A stretch of 64,000 bases of DNA from Proteles cristata cristata (lineage: Eukaryota; Chordata; Mammalia; Carnivora; Hyaenidae), in the NCBI GenBank assembly GCA_017311185.1, contig JAESUZ010001712.1:62001-126000 (forward strand), in the 5' to 3' direction. A program made the position numbers and the translations under genes. Below, piece after piece: positions 23,611 to 34,345 of the stretch; position 1 is the first letter of the stretch; the number at the start of each line of letters is the position of its first letter. Under the pieces are notes generated by a model. That model saw only the letters and a program-made list of their open reading frames with translations, was not told the origin of the DNA and did no database searches.

Positions 23611-24130
23611 ATAGATATGGATACTTAATATATCTGATAAATCTGACAACTTAGGTTTACCTAAGATGGATGGCTTTGGAGTCTAGCTGAAGGAATAGTC
23701 ATCTCAGAATCTTGACTATTTAGCAGTCTACATGCTGCAAATGTTAGCATAGTGAGACCTTGTGCTCGCCTTAGCAGAGCAGCACCAAGATGCTCTTCAG
23801 TCAACATCTCCTTTCATTCCTTTGAATAAGAATAGTTCATCATTCTTAGCAGTTCCGTGACCAATCAAATACACCCGAGTGACTCGAACAGTTCCCTAAC
23901 TAAACTCTTTTTAGCAAGTAGGAAATGACATCCTCCTCACTGACATCTGTTAAAAAATATTCGCACAAACTTAGGAGGCCACCTGTGCCAAACCACAGAC
24001 CAGAGATGGATCTGGGGAGGAAAAGGACACATGTTAGCTTTCCACAAGCCTAGTCCAGTATGAACAATAGAGTGCTAACAGTCGCCACAAATGAAAACTA
24101 AAACTGCAAGTGGAGCTAAGGCTGGGCAGT
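23611..24130. other. unique noncoding DNA, no feature recognised
   Basis: No repeat or gene recognised. Confidence 0.4.
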
Positions 24131-24140
24131 AAGTCTCTTC

Positions 24141-24367
24141 TTTTTTTTTTTTTTTTAACGTTTATTTATTTATCTTTAAGAGGTAGAGCATGAATAAGGA
24201 GCAGAGAGTGGAGTACAGGGGAGAGGTAGAGAGAAAGAGGAGAGAGAGAATCCCAAGAAGGCTCCAACTGCCAGTGCAGAGCCAACATGGGGACTGAACT
24301 CACGAATGGCAAGATCATGACCTTAGCCAAGCCCAAGAGCTGGACGCTTAACCAACTTGAGTGCCCC
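24141..24367 (-). mobile_element. SINEC_Fc-type SINE, antisense
   Basis: Poly-T, 'aacgtttatttatttatctt', GA-rich middle, 'aagatcatgaccttagccaa', and head 'ccaacttgagtgcccc' with part of box A missing. Duplication 'aagtctcttctt' (24131-24142) versus 'aagtctcttcat' (24368-24379). Confidence 0.92.
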
Positions 24368-24379
24368 AAGTCTCTTCAT

Positions 24380-25084
24380 TCATGTACTCATTGTGTGCCC
24401 AGCACCTACAGCTAATCTCCACGGCCATCTTTCGCCTTGGTTCAACTACCTGCATTCATTTTTGAAGTGCAGATGAACTCTTCTCACTAACTTGCTAACT
24501 ACATCCTATCCCACAGCTTTCTCGTTTTAAAATAGGTATTGGAACAGACCAATACAAAAAAAACTTACAGTTTTTGCTGTATTTGTAAATTTTTAGAAGT
24601 TTTAAACTTTAAAGGTAATGCCCAAGAGAAGGGTGCACATTTTTAAAATTAGCAAGTCAGGCAACTTTTTGGAAAACGCCCCAACTATTCAGTCTCACAG
24701 TGAAGTGAGGAACAGGTCAGAATTGAGGAGGAGGCTTAACACCTCATGGGGAACCAAGGGGTCACAGAGTAATAACTTAAAGCCACTGGAAGAGCTTGCA
24801 GCCAGAGTACGAATGACAACCCATGACCAGTGTAGAGCAATGGAGGCCAACCCAAATGTGTTGTTGGTTTTGAGTATCAGACAATGAAAGTCAGAGGTGA
24901 GGAGTAATGGAGTGAATGATGAGGAAATGGAGAAACTGGCCAGGAGACGTGAAGTAAGGTGAGACCAAGAAAAGAAGCTACTGAAGGTTTTCTGTGAAAG
25001 GTAAGGGTTGAGCTGTGATCACAAAGAGAAAGCAAGAAGAGGAGAACCATCTCTTGTGTAGTTTTTTTTAAAAGCTGTTTTGTG
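24380..25084. other. unique or ancient-repeat DNA
   Basis: Purine-rich sequence at 24880-25040 ('ggaaatggagaaactggcca') resembles the diverged LINE-derived texture also seen at 34.5 and 48 kb. An 89-codon frame at 24618-24887 shows no known domain. Confidence 0.3.
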
Positions 25085-25505
25085 GTAAATTTTTTTAAAT
25101 TTTATTTAAAAAAATGTTTATTTTTTAATCCCAGTATAATTAATACACAGCATTGTGTTCATTTCAGGTATACAATATAGTGATTCAACAATTCTATACA
25201 TTGCTCAGTTCTCATCTTGGTAAGTGTGATCTTAATCCCCATCGCCTGTTTCAGGACTCTCCCACCCCCTCCCCTCTGGTAACCACCGATTTGTTCTCCC
25301 TGTTTGTGTCTGGTTGTTTCTGCTTTTTTTGGTCTCTTTTTTTTTTCTTTGACTGCTTACTTTGTTTCTTAAATTCCACAAATGAGTGAAATCATAATGG
25401 TATTTCTCTCTTTTTGACTTATTTCACTTAACATTATACCCTCTAGATCCATCCATGTCATTGCAAGTGGCAAGATTTCATTCTTTATGTGGTTTTGATC
25501 AAAGA
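25085..25505 (-). mobile_element. L1 LINE 3' end, antisense
   Basis: Landmarks: 'tcccagtataattaatacac', 'tttcaggtatacaatatagt', 'cctctggtaaccaccgattt', 'gtgaaatcataatggtattt', 'gatccatccatgtcattgca'. These match the antisense ORF2 end and 3'UTR of carnivore and older L1 families. Confidence 0.9.
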
Positions 25506-25924
25506 AGTACCATATGATTTGCACTACTCAAAATCTGTCAACATTAGGTCTGCTTCTAAAGAAACTGCCTAGAGAACTAAGATTAACCCTTCACACTAAG
25601 CCTCCTACATATTATAATGATGTGACAGTGGAAAGGATCAGGATTAATGGGTCCGTATGGTTTCAGGTGGGTGGCCTTGTAAGGGTGTCCAAAAGAAGGA
25701 ACTGGTCCAGAATCCAGGACAGAGTCAAGAGAGCTAAGAAATGAAAAGGAGCAGTTTGCTTGTTTGGTTGGTTGGTTGGTGGGGGTGGTGAGGGAACAGT
25801 TGTATAAAAGGTGATCTAAGCACGTATATTTGAGAACATCTGAGGTGCCTCTCTCTCTGATACTATTCAGGCAAGTGTAGATCTTGGGAACTGAGACCAA
25901 TATAACTCCCTATTTCTGAATTAA
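25506..25924. other. unique noncoding DNA, no feature recognised
   Basis: Includes a TTGG repeat near 25762-25779 and a 105-codon minus-strand frame of no known family. Confidence 0.4.
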
Positions 25925-26300
25925 GCAATGATGGGGCCAGACATAAGAAACCTTAGCTACTTCCTCCAGGAAATACTTGCTCTTAGAATGTAAGGTTGCA
26001 GTCTAACCAAAGCAACTTGCTAATCAAAACTTGCTTCACACCTCCTAGCCATGGCCATCAGTCCGAAGTGACTGCGTCATAACTGATTCCCAGTCCCAAT
26101 CAGGCCCCCACTTGGCAAGTCCCATCTGGAAATCACTCACCCCAGGCCCTAAAATCCTGTAAACATTCCTCACTTACCTTTGCTTGATTAAAACAAGTCA
26201 GAGCTGAATGTACCCTTCCTGGTGTTGGCATGTTGATCTGGGTTACAAGGTCGGACACCAGACAGAAATGTGGGACTGACTCTTCTGTCAGTGTGGCCTT
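25925..26300 (+). mobile_element. candidate solo LTR of an endogenous retrovirus
   Basis: C-rich U3-like part ('caatcaggcccccacttggc'), a 'tgcttgattaaaac' element with an ATTAAA polyadenylation-type signal, then a U5-like GT-rich part ending near 'cttctgtca'. Limits and strand are inferred. No primer-binding site, internal region or clear 4-6 bp duplication was found, so this stays tentative. Confidence 0.4.
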
Positions 26301-26869
26301 TGATGAATGGAAATAGGCTTGAAGCTAAGACAAAATAGTTCCACACTTACTCTGGATCTCAAAGATAGATAACTCTATCTTTACTTTTAATTAGTTTTTA
26401 GGGTTATTGGATAACAGTCACAATTATTATCTGGGGACAGAACACTTGATCACTAAAGTTTTGACTTTGGGTCAAAATGGCTACACTGGGATGTCACATT
26501 GCCCTGCTAGGACAGAGATTTCAGTGTGTCTGTAAATTGTTCTAGCTGCCAGTGATTTTTCTTACAAAGGGCTTGTAGAGATTTTCAAAACATCGTCGTA
26601 TTCATATCGTGAAGCCCATAACACAGCAGTACAATTTGAAGCATCTAGGGACCTCTGTGAGCTTCCCATCAATGGAGCTGTGAGTCAAGTTCCAATTATG
26701 GACAGGGGCCTCTATGACCTTCAACTATGCATCTCTAACGAGTCAGGCTGGTTTGGCTAAATTTCTATTGAGATTTGTCAACAGTAATTTTTCTTCGGGT
26801 TTCTCTATATTTTGCATAAATGCTCTTGATTCATCATGGAGCACCACATGCCTTAGAAAGAACAACCTT
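26301..26869. other. unique noncoding DNA, no feature recognised
   Basis: No repeat or gene recognised. Confidence 0.4.
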
Positions 26870-27093
26870 GGGGCACCTGGGTGGCTCAGTCAGTTAAGTA
26901 TCCGACTTAAGCTCAGGTCAGGATCTCAAAGTTCGTGGGTTTGAGCCCCGCATCGGGCTCTGCGCTGACGGCCAGCTCAGAGCCTGGAGCCTGTTTCAGA
27001 TTCTGTGTCTCCCTCTCTCTCTGACCTTCCCCTGCTCACTCTCTCTCTCTCTCTCTCTCTCTCAGAAATAAATTTAAAAACATTAAAAAAAGA
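26870..27093 (+). mobile_element. SINEC_Fc-type SINE, sense, well preserved
   Basis: Head 'ggggcacctgggtggctcag', 'agctcaggtcaggatctcaa', box B-like 'gggtttgagccccgcatc', CT-rich block and 'aaataaatttaaaaacatta'. An imperfect A-rich duplication (gaaagaacaac/gaaaagcaaag) flanks it. Confidence 0.93.
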
Positions 27094-27247
27094 AAAGCAA
27101 AGAAGGGGCAACCTCATGGAATTACTTTTCCCTTTAGAGGTTATAAAGAAAAGTTAATTTCCTGAGTTAAAAAGGAAAAATGGTTCCAGCAGGGAAGAAG
27201 GAAGGTACTTTCTCAGAGTAAAATTGAGAAGCCACGCAGAGGACAGC

Positions 27248-27283
27248 GGGGGTGGGGTGGGGGGGGTGGGGGGGTTCGGGGGG
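27248..27283 (+). repeat. G-rich tract, quadruplex candidate
   Basis: Five G runs of 4-7 bases separated by single T bases or TTC, between 'ggacagc' and 'aacacatc'. This meets the usual G4 pattern of at least four G-runs with short loops. Confidence 0.9.
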
Positions 27284-27659
27284 AACACATCAGGCAGTCA
27301 AGCAGGTGGCAGCCAGCAGGTAGGCAGCACGACTATCATGCTAATTGATAGGAATACACCTGTTGTTTCCAGAATTTTAGGAACAGTTGATATAAAAGAT
27401 GTGGGAACCTTCCTTTATCTTAGGATAATTTAGTGAGAAACGTGCAAGCAAAACTTAGGCCAAGTGATAGCCCTACTTTGCTGCCTTCTGGGGCTCTTTC
27501 TCTGAACAGCCACAGGCATGTAAAGGCACAAACCTGAAGACATAAGTGCTCCATTGTTCATAAAGAGAAGACTTACATTGTATTTTCAAAGAAGTGCATC
27601 AAAGTACACAGTAATGAGAGATTTTTATTAAAAATGAAAAGTTAGCTATACTAATATTC
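27284..27659. other. unique noncoding DNA, no feature recognised
   Basis: No repeat or gene recognised. Confidence 0.4.
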
Positions 27660-27745
27660 CTTGAGGCAAAAGATAATGTCTGTTTTAATGCCTAGCATAA
27701 GACATGGCCCATAGTAGGTATTCGATAAATTCCTGTTGAAGAACA
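27660..27745 (+). mobile_element. L2 LINE 3'-end fragment
   Basis: 'tgcctagcataagacatggc', 'ccatagtaggtattcgataa' and 'attcctgttgaa' match the L2 3' terminus. Confidence 0.6.
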
Positions 27746-27911
27746 CAGTTCATTGTTAAAACTTGGCCTCCTTTTGGTTGCCTGCTAAAACCCTAAGGGG
27801 AAAAAAAATTACTGTGAAAGAATTGCCTGTGACTCATTGGCAATATATCTATCAGACACTGATTGCTTGGAATGTTTTCAATCTGGCTCATTAGGATATA
27901 ACAGGCAACAG

Positions 27912-28112
27912 GGGCACCTGCATGGCTCAACTGGCTAAGCATCGACTCCAGCTCTAATCATGATCTCATGGTTCATGAGTTTGAGCCCTATGTCGGACTC
28001 TGTGCTAAGAGCTCAGAACCTAGAGCCTGCTTTGGATACTGTGTCTCCCCCTCCCCTGCTCACGCTCTACCTCTCCAAAAAAAAAAAAATGTTAAAAGAA
28101 TTTTTTAAAAAA
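27912..28112 (+). mobile_element. SINEC_Fc-type SINE with perfect 17-bp duplication
   Basis: Head 'gggcacctgcatggctcaac', 'ctctaatcatgatctcatgg', short CT block, A12 run and A-rich tail. The target-site duplication 'gatataacaggcaacag' is identical at 27895-27911 and 28113-28129. Confidence 0.95.
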
Positions 28113-28129
28113 GATATAACAGGCAACAG

Positions 28130-29019
28130 AAACATTCCAACCAAGGAGTATTAAAAACCTGGGCACATGAACTGATAATGTCTAGCATGACACGGGAGTG
28201 TGTGACAGGTTTATAGAACTGTCAGTTAATCATAGACTTCACCTGTCATTCAACTTGGGTCCAGAGTTCTGTGACAGGTAGGCCAGGTCACAGACAATAC
28301 TGTGAATGGTAGACACGGGAAAGGATGGAGAACCCTGCTTGGCTACAAGCAGATAAGCAGGGTTCTCCTGTGTTGGGTTCAGGATATGAAGGGAGACAGA
28401 AGACATGTTTTATACAAACAGATACATGGTTTGAATGGTAAATTCAGTGAATCGAGTATGACCTGCACCCATTCATCCGTTTAGGGCTCTAACTTATGAG
28501 GGTAACAGTGTTGGGCTTAATTAGAAAGAGATCTTACTCTTTAGAATTGAAATGTTCAGGAGAGAGGAACCGAAAACGACAGGCAAAAGAGTGAAAATAC
28601 TAATACAAACATAAAAAGAAAATAAAATGTTAAGAATTAAAGGTGTTTAAAGCTGGTAGAAGATCTGCAGATCATGTATGGTTGAGGCACCATGTTGGAG
28701 AGAGGCCAGAAAGCCAAACAGAGAGCTGAGTTGTTCCAAGTCATCCTGGTGGTGACTCAAAGTGCTGACGGCTGAGCCAAGAGCCACCGGGACCAAAGGG
28801 TGCCAGACGAAGGGGCCGTAAAGATGGCATTCGAATGGAAAAAATGCTGTCTACATTGCACGCACCATGTTGAGGTCAGCAGGATTTTAAATCTGGGAAA
28901 ATTCGACTTTTTAGAACAGCCCCTTTCTTCCTGTTTGTTTACAAGTGTCATTGGCTTTCTTATTGCTTAGCGTTGATTCTGCTGTACTTGACAGTGTAAC
29001 TTGACAGTTACATGTTAAA
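28130..29019. other. unique noncoding DNA, no feature recognised
   Basis: No repeat or gene recognised. Confidence 0.4.
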
Positions 29020-29033
29020 CTCCTAGAGATTAG

Positions 29034-29256
29034 GGGCGCCTGGGTGGCTTAGTCGGTTAAGCGTCTGACTTTTGCTTAGGGCATGATCTCGCGGTTCGTG
29101 GGTTCGAGCCCTGCATCGGGCTCTGTGCTGACTGCCAGCTCAGAGCCTGGAGCCTGTTTCAGTCTGTGACTCCCTCTCTCTCTGACCCTCCCCTGCTCAC
29201 GCTGTCTCTCTCTCTCTTTCTCTCCTAGAAATAAATAAAACATTAAAAAAAAAAAC
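29034..29256 (+). mobile_element. near-consensus SINEC_Fc SINE
   Basis: Intact head 'ggggcgcctgggtggcttag' and box B 'gggttcgagccctgcatc'. The tail is 'cctagaaataaataaaacat' plus A-run. Perfect duplication 'ctcctagagattag' at 29020-29033 and 29257-29270. The retained CpGs (cgcggttcg, ttcgagc) point to a young insertion. Confidence 0.96.
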
Positions 29257-29270
29257 CTCCTAGAGATTAG

Positions 29271-29520
29271 ACGTTTGTCTATTTGGCGTCCTTTGTCATA
29301 ATCTGGTAACACCTCACCCCCATGCAAAACCATGCTAAAAAAGCCCGTGTTCGGACAGCAAAGGCACCCAGTGAGGGAGGTAAAACGAGAGTATGGTTAC
29401 AGAAATGTGGAAACATTTGGCTGATGTCTTTACTTTAAGGCATCGCTATTGATGAGTTATGATGAGATATTAATCTCCCTTGAGCTCACAAGACACAATG
29501 GCCAACACCGGAGCTCCACT
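29271..29520. other. unique noncoding DNA, no feature recognised
   Basis: Flank of the repeat-free block; nothing specific seen. Confidence 0.35.
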
Positions 29521-30560
29521 TTACAAATCATTTTACCATTAGCCTGAACAGCTCTAACATATCAACAACCAGTGCAAGTGCATTTGCTTTATTTTAAGGT
29601 AGAATATTTATTTTGGATAATGGATTATTAAATAGATATGTATCATTTATCTCTGCAACTCGTTTTATTGAGAATGATTTATAGCACATCAACAGCCATT
29701 GCAAATGCATTTGCTCTCTTTTGAGGGCTGCTCATTTTATTATGAATGGCTTACTGAGCAGAGAGAAGCCAATTGCAGAGAACCTGCTCTCTCCGAGCTG
29801 TGATGGTTTATAAGGGTTGCCTTGCAAATATTTTTGCAAATTACTTATGAACCTTTTCCTGGCAAAATATTCTGAAGCCCAATTAATGTTCCAATTCCGC
29901 AGGGCCATTCTGGAAAGGAGGGCCTCCACGAAAGGGACTCTGAAATCTGGCATCCTTTAAGCGGCAGCAGCGTACTCCGACACGATTCTATCAAGAGACT
30001 TTGATTCCTCATCTGAAAGGCTGGTATAAATTAGACATTTATTTATTAGAATTTGGGTGACATTACAGAATTCACAGTTGAGAATGTGAAGCAAAGAACA
30101 CCTCTAGCTGATCTCCAACTTTTCTGTTACTGCTGCCCAAAGAAGTCATATTGTTTGCCATTCAAGTACATGGTGGTTCATTGTGTGTGAAAATTACAGA
30201 AATGGGCATGAAATGCAACCTTGGTAATAATGACTTGGATTGGGTTTTTTAAAAAACTCGACTATTAAGTGTATCTTTAATGTATACGGAGACAGGAAAT
30301 ACAGATCCTTGGCTACCGTATAATACTGTCAGATTTTTAATTTCGGAAAAGGTAAACACTGCCAAGTTTTGAAGGTCTGTATCAAGGATACTGACATAAT
30401 TTTCAAAGTCACAGGGTGATACCGCGGCACCTCCCCTCAACATAAAACCCAGGAGGTTGACACCAGCACATCTCTCCTTAATCTACCCCGTGCATAGCAA
30501 TGTTGCCACAGAGCCTTCCTGAATATTTGCAGCCACACAGGCAGCAGTGGGTTTTGCAAA
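29521..30560. promoter_or_regulatory. candidate conserved noncoding regulatory block
   Basis: Repeat-free for over 1 kb with many homeodomain-type words ('aatggattattaaatag', 'ccaattaatgttccaatt') and repeated GCAAAT words, including the perfect 14-base palindrome GCAAATGCATTTGC at 29701-29714. This is the texture of developmental enhancers. Function and conservation are inferred, not shown. Confidence 0.35.
29558..29770. repeat. diverged tandem duplication, 127-bp period
   Basis: The 41 bases at 29558-29598 and 29685-29725 agree at 34 positions (7 mismatches, about 83%). Weaker similarity extends on both sides, for example 'aaatcattttaccatt' versus 'aactcgttttattgag'. Confidence 0.7.
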
Positions 30561-31089
30561 TGAGGTGGGGGTGATGTATTTTATTGCTGATCCTGTTTCA
30601 CCTGTATTTAGTTCCACTGACACCGCAAACCCTGCGGCCAATTGTCCTTATTATAGCCCCTGGGTGTTTCTCCCCAGTGCACTTGCACAGGGGGAAGATG
30701 TGAGCGTGGAGCGTACTTAACTGCCAAGCTGAATGGCTCTGTAATGTAGCTTCAGTGTGGCATAAATTAAGCTGTCATTTTTTTGGCAGCAAGTGCAGAG
30801 AGGCGATTTTCCTGTACTGTAACATTTGAAACAACAATTTTCTGGCTCCGGTACTGACTGACAGTTCTGTGTGATACATTCTCAACGTGTGTGTTTCAGG
30901 ACTGCAGCTGGAAACTGCCTTCAGGGCAAGGTATTGTCTCTATTAGCAAATCCTGGCTGTGGATGCCCTAAGGCAGCATTGCAGCGTCTCTTCCGGACTC
31001 CTGCTGCCGCTCAGCTCAGCCCAAGGAGGCTGCCAGCAGACCCGCAAAAAATGGCACTGGAGATCTATCGACCTGAGCAAGGATTGTAA
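30561..31089. other. repeat-free block, candidate conserved element
   Basis: Moderate GC, no recognised repeat. 'ccaattgtccttattatagc' and 'cataaattaagctgtcattt' look enhancer-like. A 72-codon frame at 30871-31089 has no recognised domain. Confidence 0.3.
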
Positions 31090-31989
31090 GCATGTTTCTC
31101 ATACGCAAAATGGTCTTTTATCATGAAAATCAGATTGTGTGTTCCTGTGTGTTGGCTCTAACTGGGCAACGCCTTTTAGGAATAGGGAGATTTGCGGGAG
31201 CTGAGCTGCTGGGCTGACGTTTGGAGGGCAGGAAGCACTGCTGGGTATTCTGAGGGCTTCTAGGCATGGACTGAGAGTGCACGGACTACCGTTCCGTTTC
31301 CTGTGCCGCGGGTTAGCTACAGTGCAAAAGCAGAGTGTTGGGGAAGGTAATGAGGGGTGTCCGCAGGAGGGTCTCCAGAGGGACTGCAGCAAACTGCTCT
31401 TTCTCTAAATGTCCTCTATCCCCCTCCACCCCCAACCCCCACAGGTGACTATAAAGCAATATGGGCACCACTTCCTGCCAAGTCTCTTGAATACACATAA
31501 AGGGCAGAAAAGGTTACCTTGAAAGCAGTCAAAATAAAACTGTAATCACATCAGTCAGGATGCAGCGGGGAGAAATAAGTTATGTTAACCCTGAACTTGT
31601 ACGCAGAGCTGTTGCTGGTGTACTAGAAGAATGAGGTTGCTCTCCACCCTACCCAGCCGTAAGAGCAAAGGCTTTCGCCAGCTCAGTGAGGTAAGGTTGC
31701 ACCTGGACCTGCCCCCAGAGTGAGCTGTGACCATATTGGGGGTGCTCCCCGAGGAAGAATCACTGACTTTCTGGAGTTGGCATAGTGAAGCTGTTTGCTG
31801 AGTGATATGTTCACAGTCAGTAAGTTCTTTTCCTATACAGAACTTAAATCTTTTTCTGTTAATTTCATTTATTGCATTTGGTGCTGCCAACAAAGGAAGA
31901 TGGGGACTATTCCATAGCATTCTTCATAAAATAACATTTAGAGGCTGGCTGTTCTCAGGACCAGATTTCTCAGTTTCTATCGTTTCCCC
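31090..31989. other. unique noncoding DNA, no feature recognised
   Basis: GC-moderate sequence with a C-rich patch at 31420-31440. Minus-strand frames of 97 and 111 codons lack known motifs and overlap plus-strand frames. Confidence 0.4.
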
Positions 31990-32095
31990 AAATAAATACA
32001 CAATGTTTGTAATGGGTCAAATACTGTTCAAGGGATACAGTGCTAAATTATGGATTAAAATTCAAGCCCTTCATTTATGGCCCAAGACTTACTTT
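31990..32095 (-). mobile_element. L2 LINE fragment, antisense
   Basis: 'caaatactgttcaagggata', 'cagtgctaaattatggatta' and 'aattcaagcccttcatttat' follow the antisense L2 3' region (ggcactgttctagggatacagcagtgaacaaa … ccctgccctcat). Confidence 0.55.
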
Positions 32096-32239
32096 CCTTG
32101 CCTGTTTCCCACCACTGTCTAGGCTCACATCCATGATACTGGTACCTCCTAACTGGCTAGAGTTGGCCACGTTTTCTCTTGATTTTGTGTCATGGCTCAA
32201 GTGGATTTATTTATGGGACATGACTACCCCATCACTTCC

Positions 32240-32490
32240 TCTTCCTGATTAGCTCCCACCTCAGACAGGAAGTCTTCTCTGACCAAATCCTCCTGCAGCC
32301 TAGTCAGGATTAGACATTTCTGTTCTCTGCTACTTGAGGATCTAGTGTATAGCTCTTTCAAATTTTAATTTCCTTTTATCTGCCCATCTCTAAAGCTCCA
32401 ATTTATATCTTTTCTATGGGGACCGTATTTTACTTTGCAACCCTGGCGCAATACATAATAGGTATTTAATAAATATTTCAGTAAACGGTT
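32240..32490 (+). mobile_element. L2 LINE 3'-end fragment, sense
   Basis: 'caggaagtcttctctgacca', 'ctctgctacttgaggatcta', then 'ataataggtatttaataaat' follow the sense L2 3' end (aggccttccctgac … agtaggcgctcaataaatatttg). Confidence 0.65.
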
Positions 32491-33004
32491 ACTGTTCTCC
32501 AGATACATCCACAAATCATAAACCCCCAATTACAGAACATCAGTTCTCTGATAATGGCCCACTTCTCTTTTCTTGGGGGAGAAAAAAAATTACTATATAG
32601 GTCATTCATGTTATATTTCTTTTATCATATCCTATCAAAATCCATTTTTTAACCATTGCATCATGTTGCTACATTACTAATCCACATTCAGCCCAGGGTC
32701 AACTAGCTTTTAAACATCATCCTGCTGTGCATAATAGTCTACGATCCCCTAGAGCTTATTTCTGCAATTTGCTGGGCTATGATCATTCATATTGAATTTT
32801 CATTCTGCTTATTTTAAGCCATATTACAAGCTTGTCAAAACTATTTTGAATCCACAGGCTAGATTTTTGAAGATTCCATGTTTTCTCTGCCTCTGACAGG
32901 AGAGGACAAGGAAAATATACATGAAAATAAAAGGTCGAAGCCCCAAACTGATAAATACTCCTCAGGTTCTGAACTCCACCTGCAGCAGCACCTACTCTAA
33001 AAAC
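32491..33004. other. unique noncoding DNA, no feature recognised
   Basis: AT-rich; nothing recognised. Confidence 0.4.
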
Positions 33005-33125
33005 TGGCAGCTGGGGAGAAAACAGAACTGGATTCTGATCTGAGATTCAACACTTACAAACTATGTGGCTTGGAGTAAGTCACATAACCATTTAATATTT
33101 ACCCTACATAAAATGTGTTTGTGCA
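33005..33125 (+). mobile_element. MIR SINE fragment, sense
   Basis: 'actggattctgatctgagat', 'caaactatgtggcttggagt' and 'aagtcacataaccatttaat' match the MIR core (actagctgtgtgaccttgggcaagt). Confidence 0.65.
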
Positions 33126-33171
33126 AGTATCAGTGCTGGGTAGATGCATATCAGAAATGATCTGAGGTGTG

Positions 33172-33356
33172 CCCTGGTGGCTCAGTTGGTTGAGTATCAC
33201 GCTCTTGATTTCAGCTCAGGTCAAGATCCCAGGGTTGTGGGATCAAGCCTCGTGTGGGGCTACGCACTGAGCATGGAGCCTGCTTAAGATTTTCTCTCTC
33301 TCCCTCTGCTCCTCTCGCTTGTTTTTGTGCTTTCTCTGTCTTAAAATTTTTTTTTA
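33172..33356 (+). mobile_element. older carnivore SINEC-type SINE, sense
   Basis: Head 'gtgccctggtggctcagttg', 'agctcaggtcaagatcccag', 'gggatcaagcctcgtgtggg' and 'gagcatggagcctgcttaag'. The single 'gatcaagcc…gtggggct' arrangement is nearer to the carnivore-wide SINEC form than to the felid Fc form. Short CT block and weak tail. Confidence 0.8.
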
Positions 33357-33494
33357 AAGATTCGGAAGTTAGGAAAGATTAAGTGAGGGTATTTCTGTTA
33401 CTCTTGAGTCTTTAAGGATCATACTGATTTGCAGCCTGTGGGAAAATAGTCTCTGCTGATTCTCCACTTTCTTCATAGCCTCCTTCCCAAGATC

Positions 33495-33840
33495 ATCTTC
33501 ATAAAATGTATTTATTATATTCCTACCTTATAAAAGTCTCTAAACCAAGTTCTGTACTAACCTATTAACCAACCAAACACTAGGAAATCCTCCCATTACA
33601 TCTTTCCTTAAAAAGCTTACAACACACTCACATAAAACAAAAATGGAACATAAGGGTCTATACGCTAAGTGCTAGGGAGCATTCCCCAAAATGTCTTCAA
33701 TCACAGGTGGCTGGGACAGCTTCAGACAATGTTACTTCAACCCAGTCCTTGAAGTTTTGGCAGATTTCTACTCAGTGGAGAGGAAGACAAAGGATATCTC
33801 CTCAGGGGAGGAGATAGTATGAGCAAAGCTTCAGAGGTAA
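33495..33840 (-). mobile_element. L2 LINE fragment, antisense
   Basis: 'aaaatgtatttattatattc', 'aaaaagcttacaacacactc', 'cgctaagtgctagggagcat' and 'gtatgagcaaagcttcagag' occur in antisense L2 order. Confidence 0.6.
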
Positions 33841-33841
33841 G

Positions 33842-34345
33842 ATACATACATCCACTTTCTCAGCAGTATTATCTACAACAACCAAAGTGTGGAAACAGCC
33901 CGAGTGTCCATTGACAGATAAATTGATAAACAAAATGTGTCATAGGTGTACAATGGAATATCATTCAGCCTTACACAGAAAGGCAATTCTGGCACATGAT
34001 ACAATATGGATGAAACTTGATGACATTATGCCAATAAACCATTCATAAAAGGACAAAATACTGTACAATTCCACTTTTGTGAAGTACCTAGAGACGAATT
34101 CATAGGGACAGAAAAGTAGAATAGAGGTCATTAGGGGCTGGGGGCAAGAGGGGATAGGCAGTTGTTACTTAATGGATATAGAGTTTCAGTTTTGCAAGAT
34201 GAAAAGAGTTCCAGAAATGGATGGTGGTGATGGTAGCCCAACAACGTGAATGTACTTCATGCCACTGAACTGTACACTTAAAAATTATGAGGATGGAAAA
34301 GTTTATGTTATGTGTATTTCAGCACAAGTTTTTATTAAAGTTCAG
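33842..34345 (+). mobile_element. L1 LINE 3' end, sense
   Basis: 'acaacaaccaaagtgtggaa', 'acagcccgagtgtccattga', 'caatggaatatcattcagcc', 'atatggatgaaacttgatga' and 'tgtacacttaaaaattatga' correspond to the ORF2 carboxy-terminal region and 3'UTR of L1M. It appears inserted in L2-like DNA. Confidence 0.9.
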
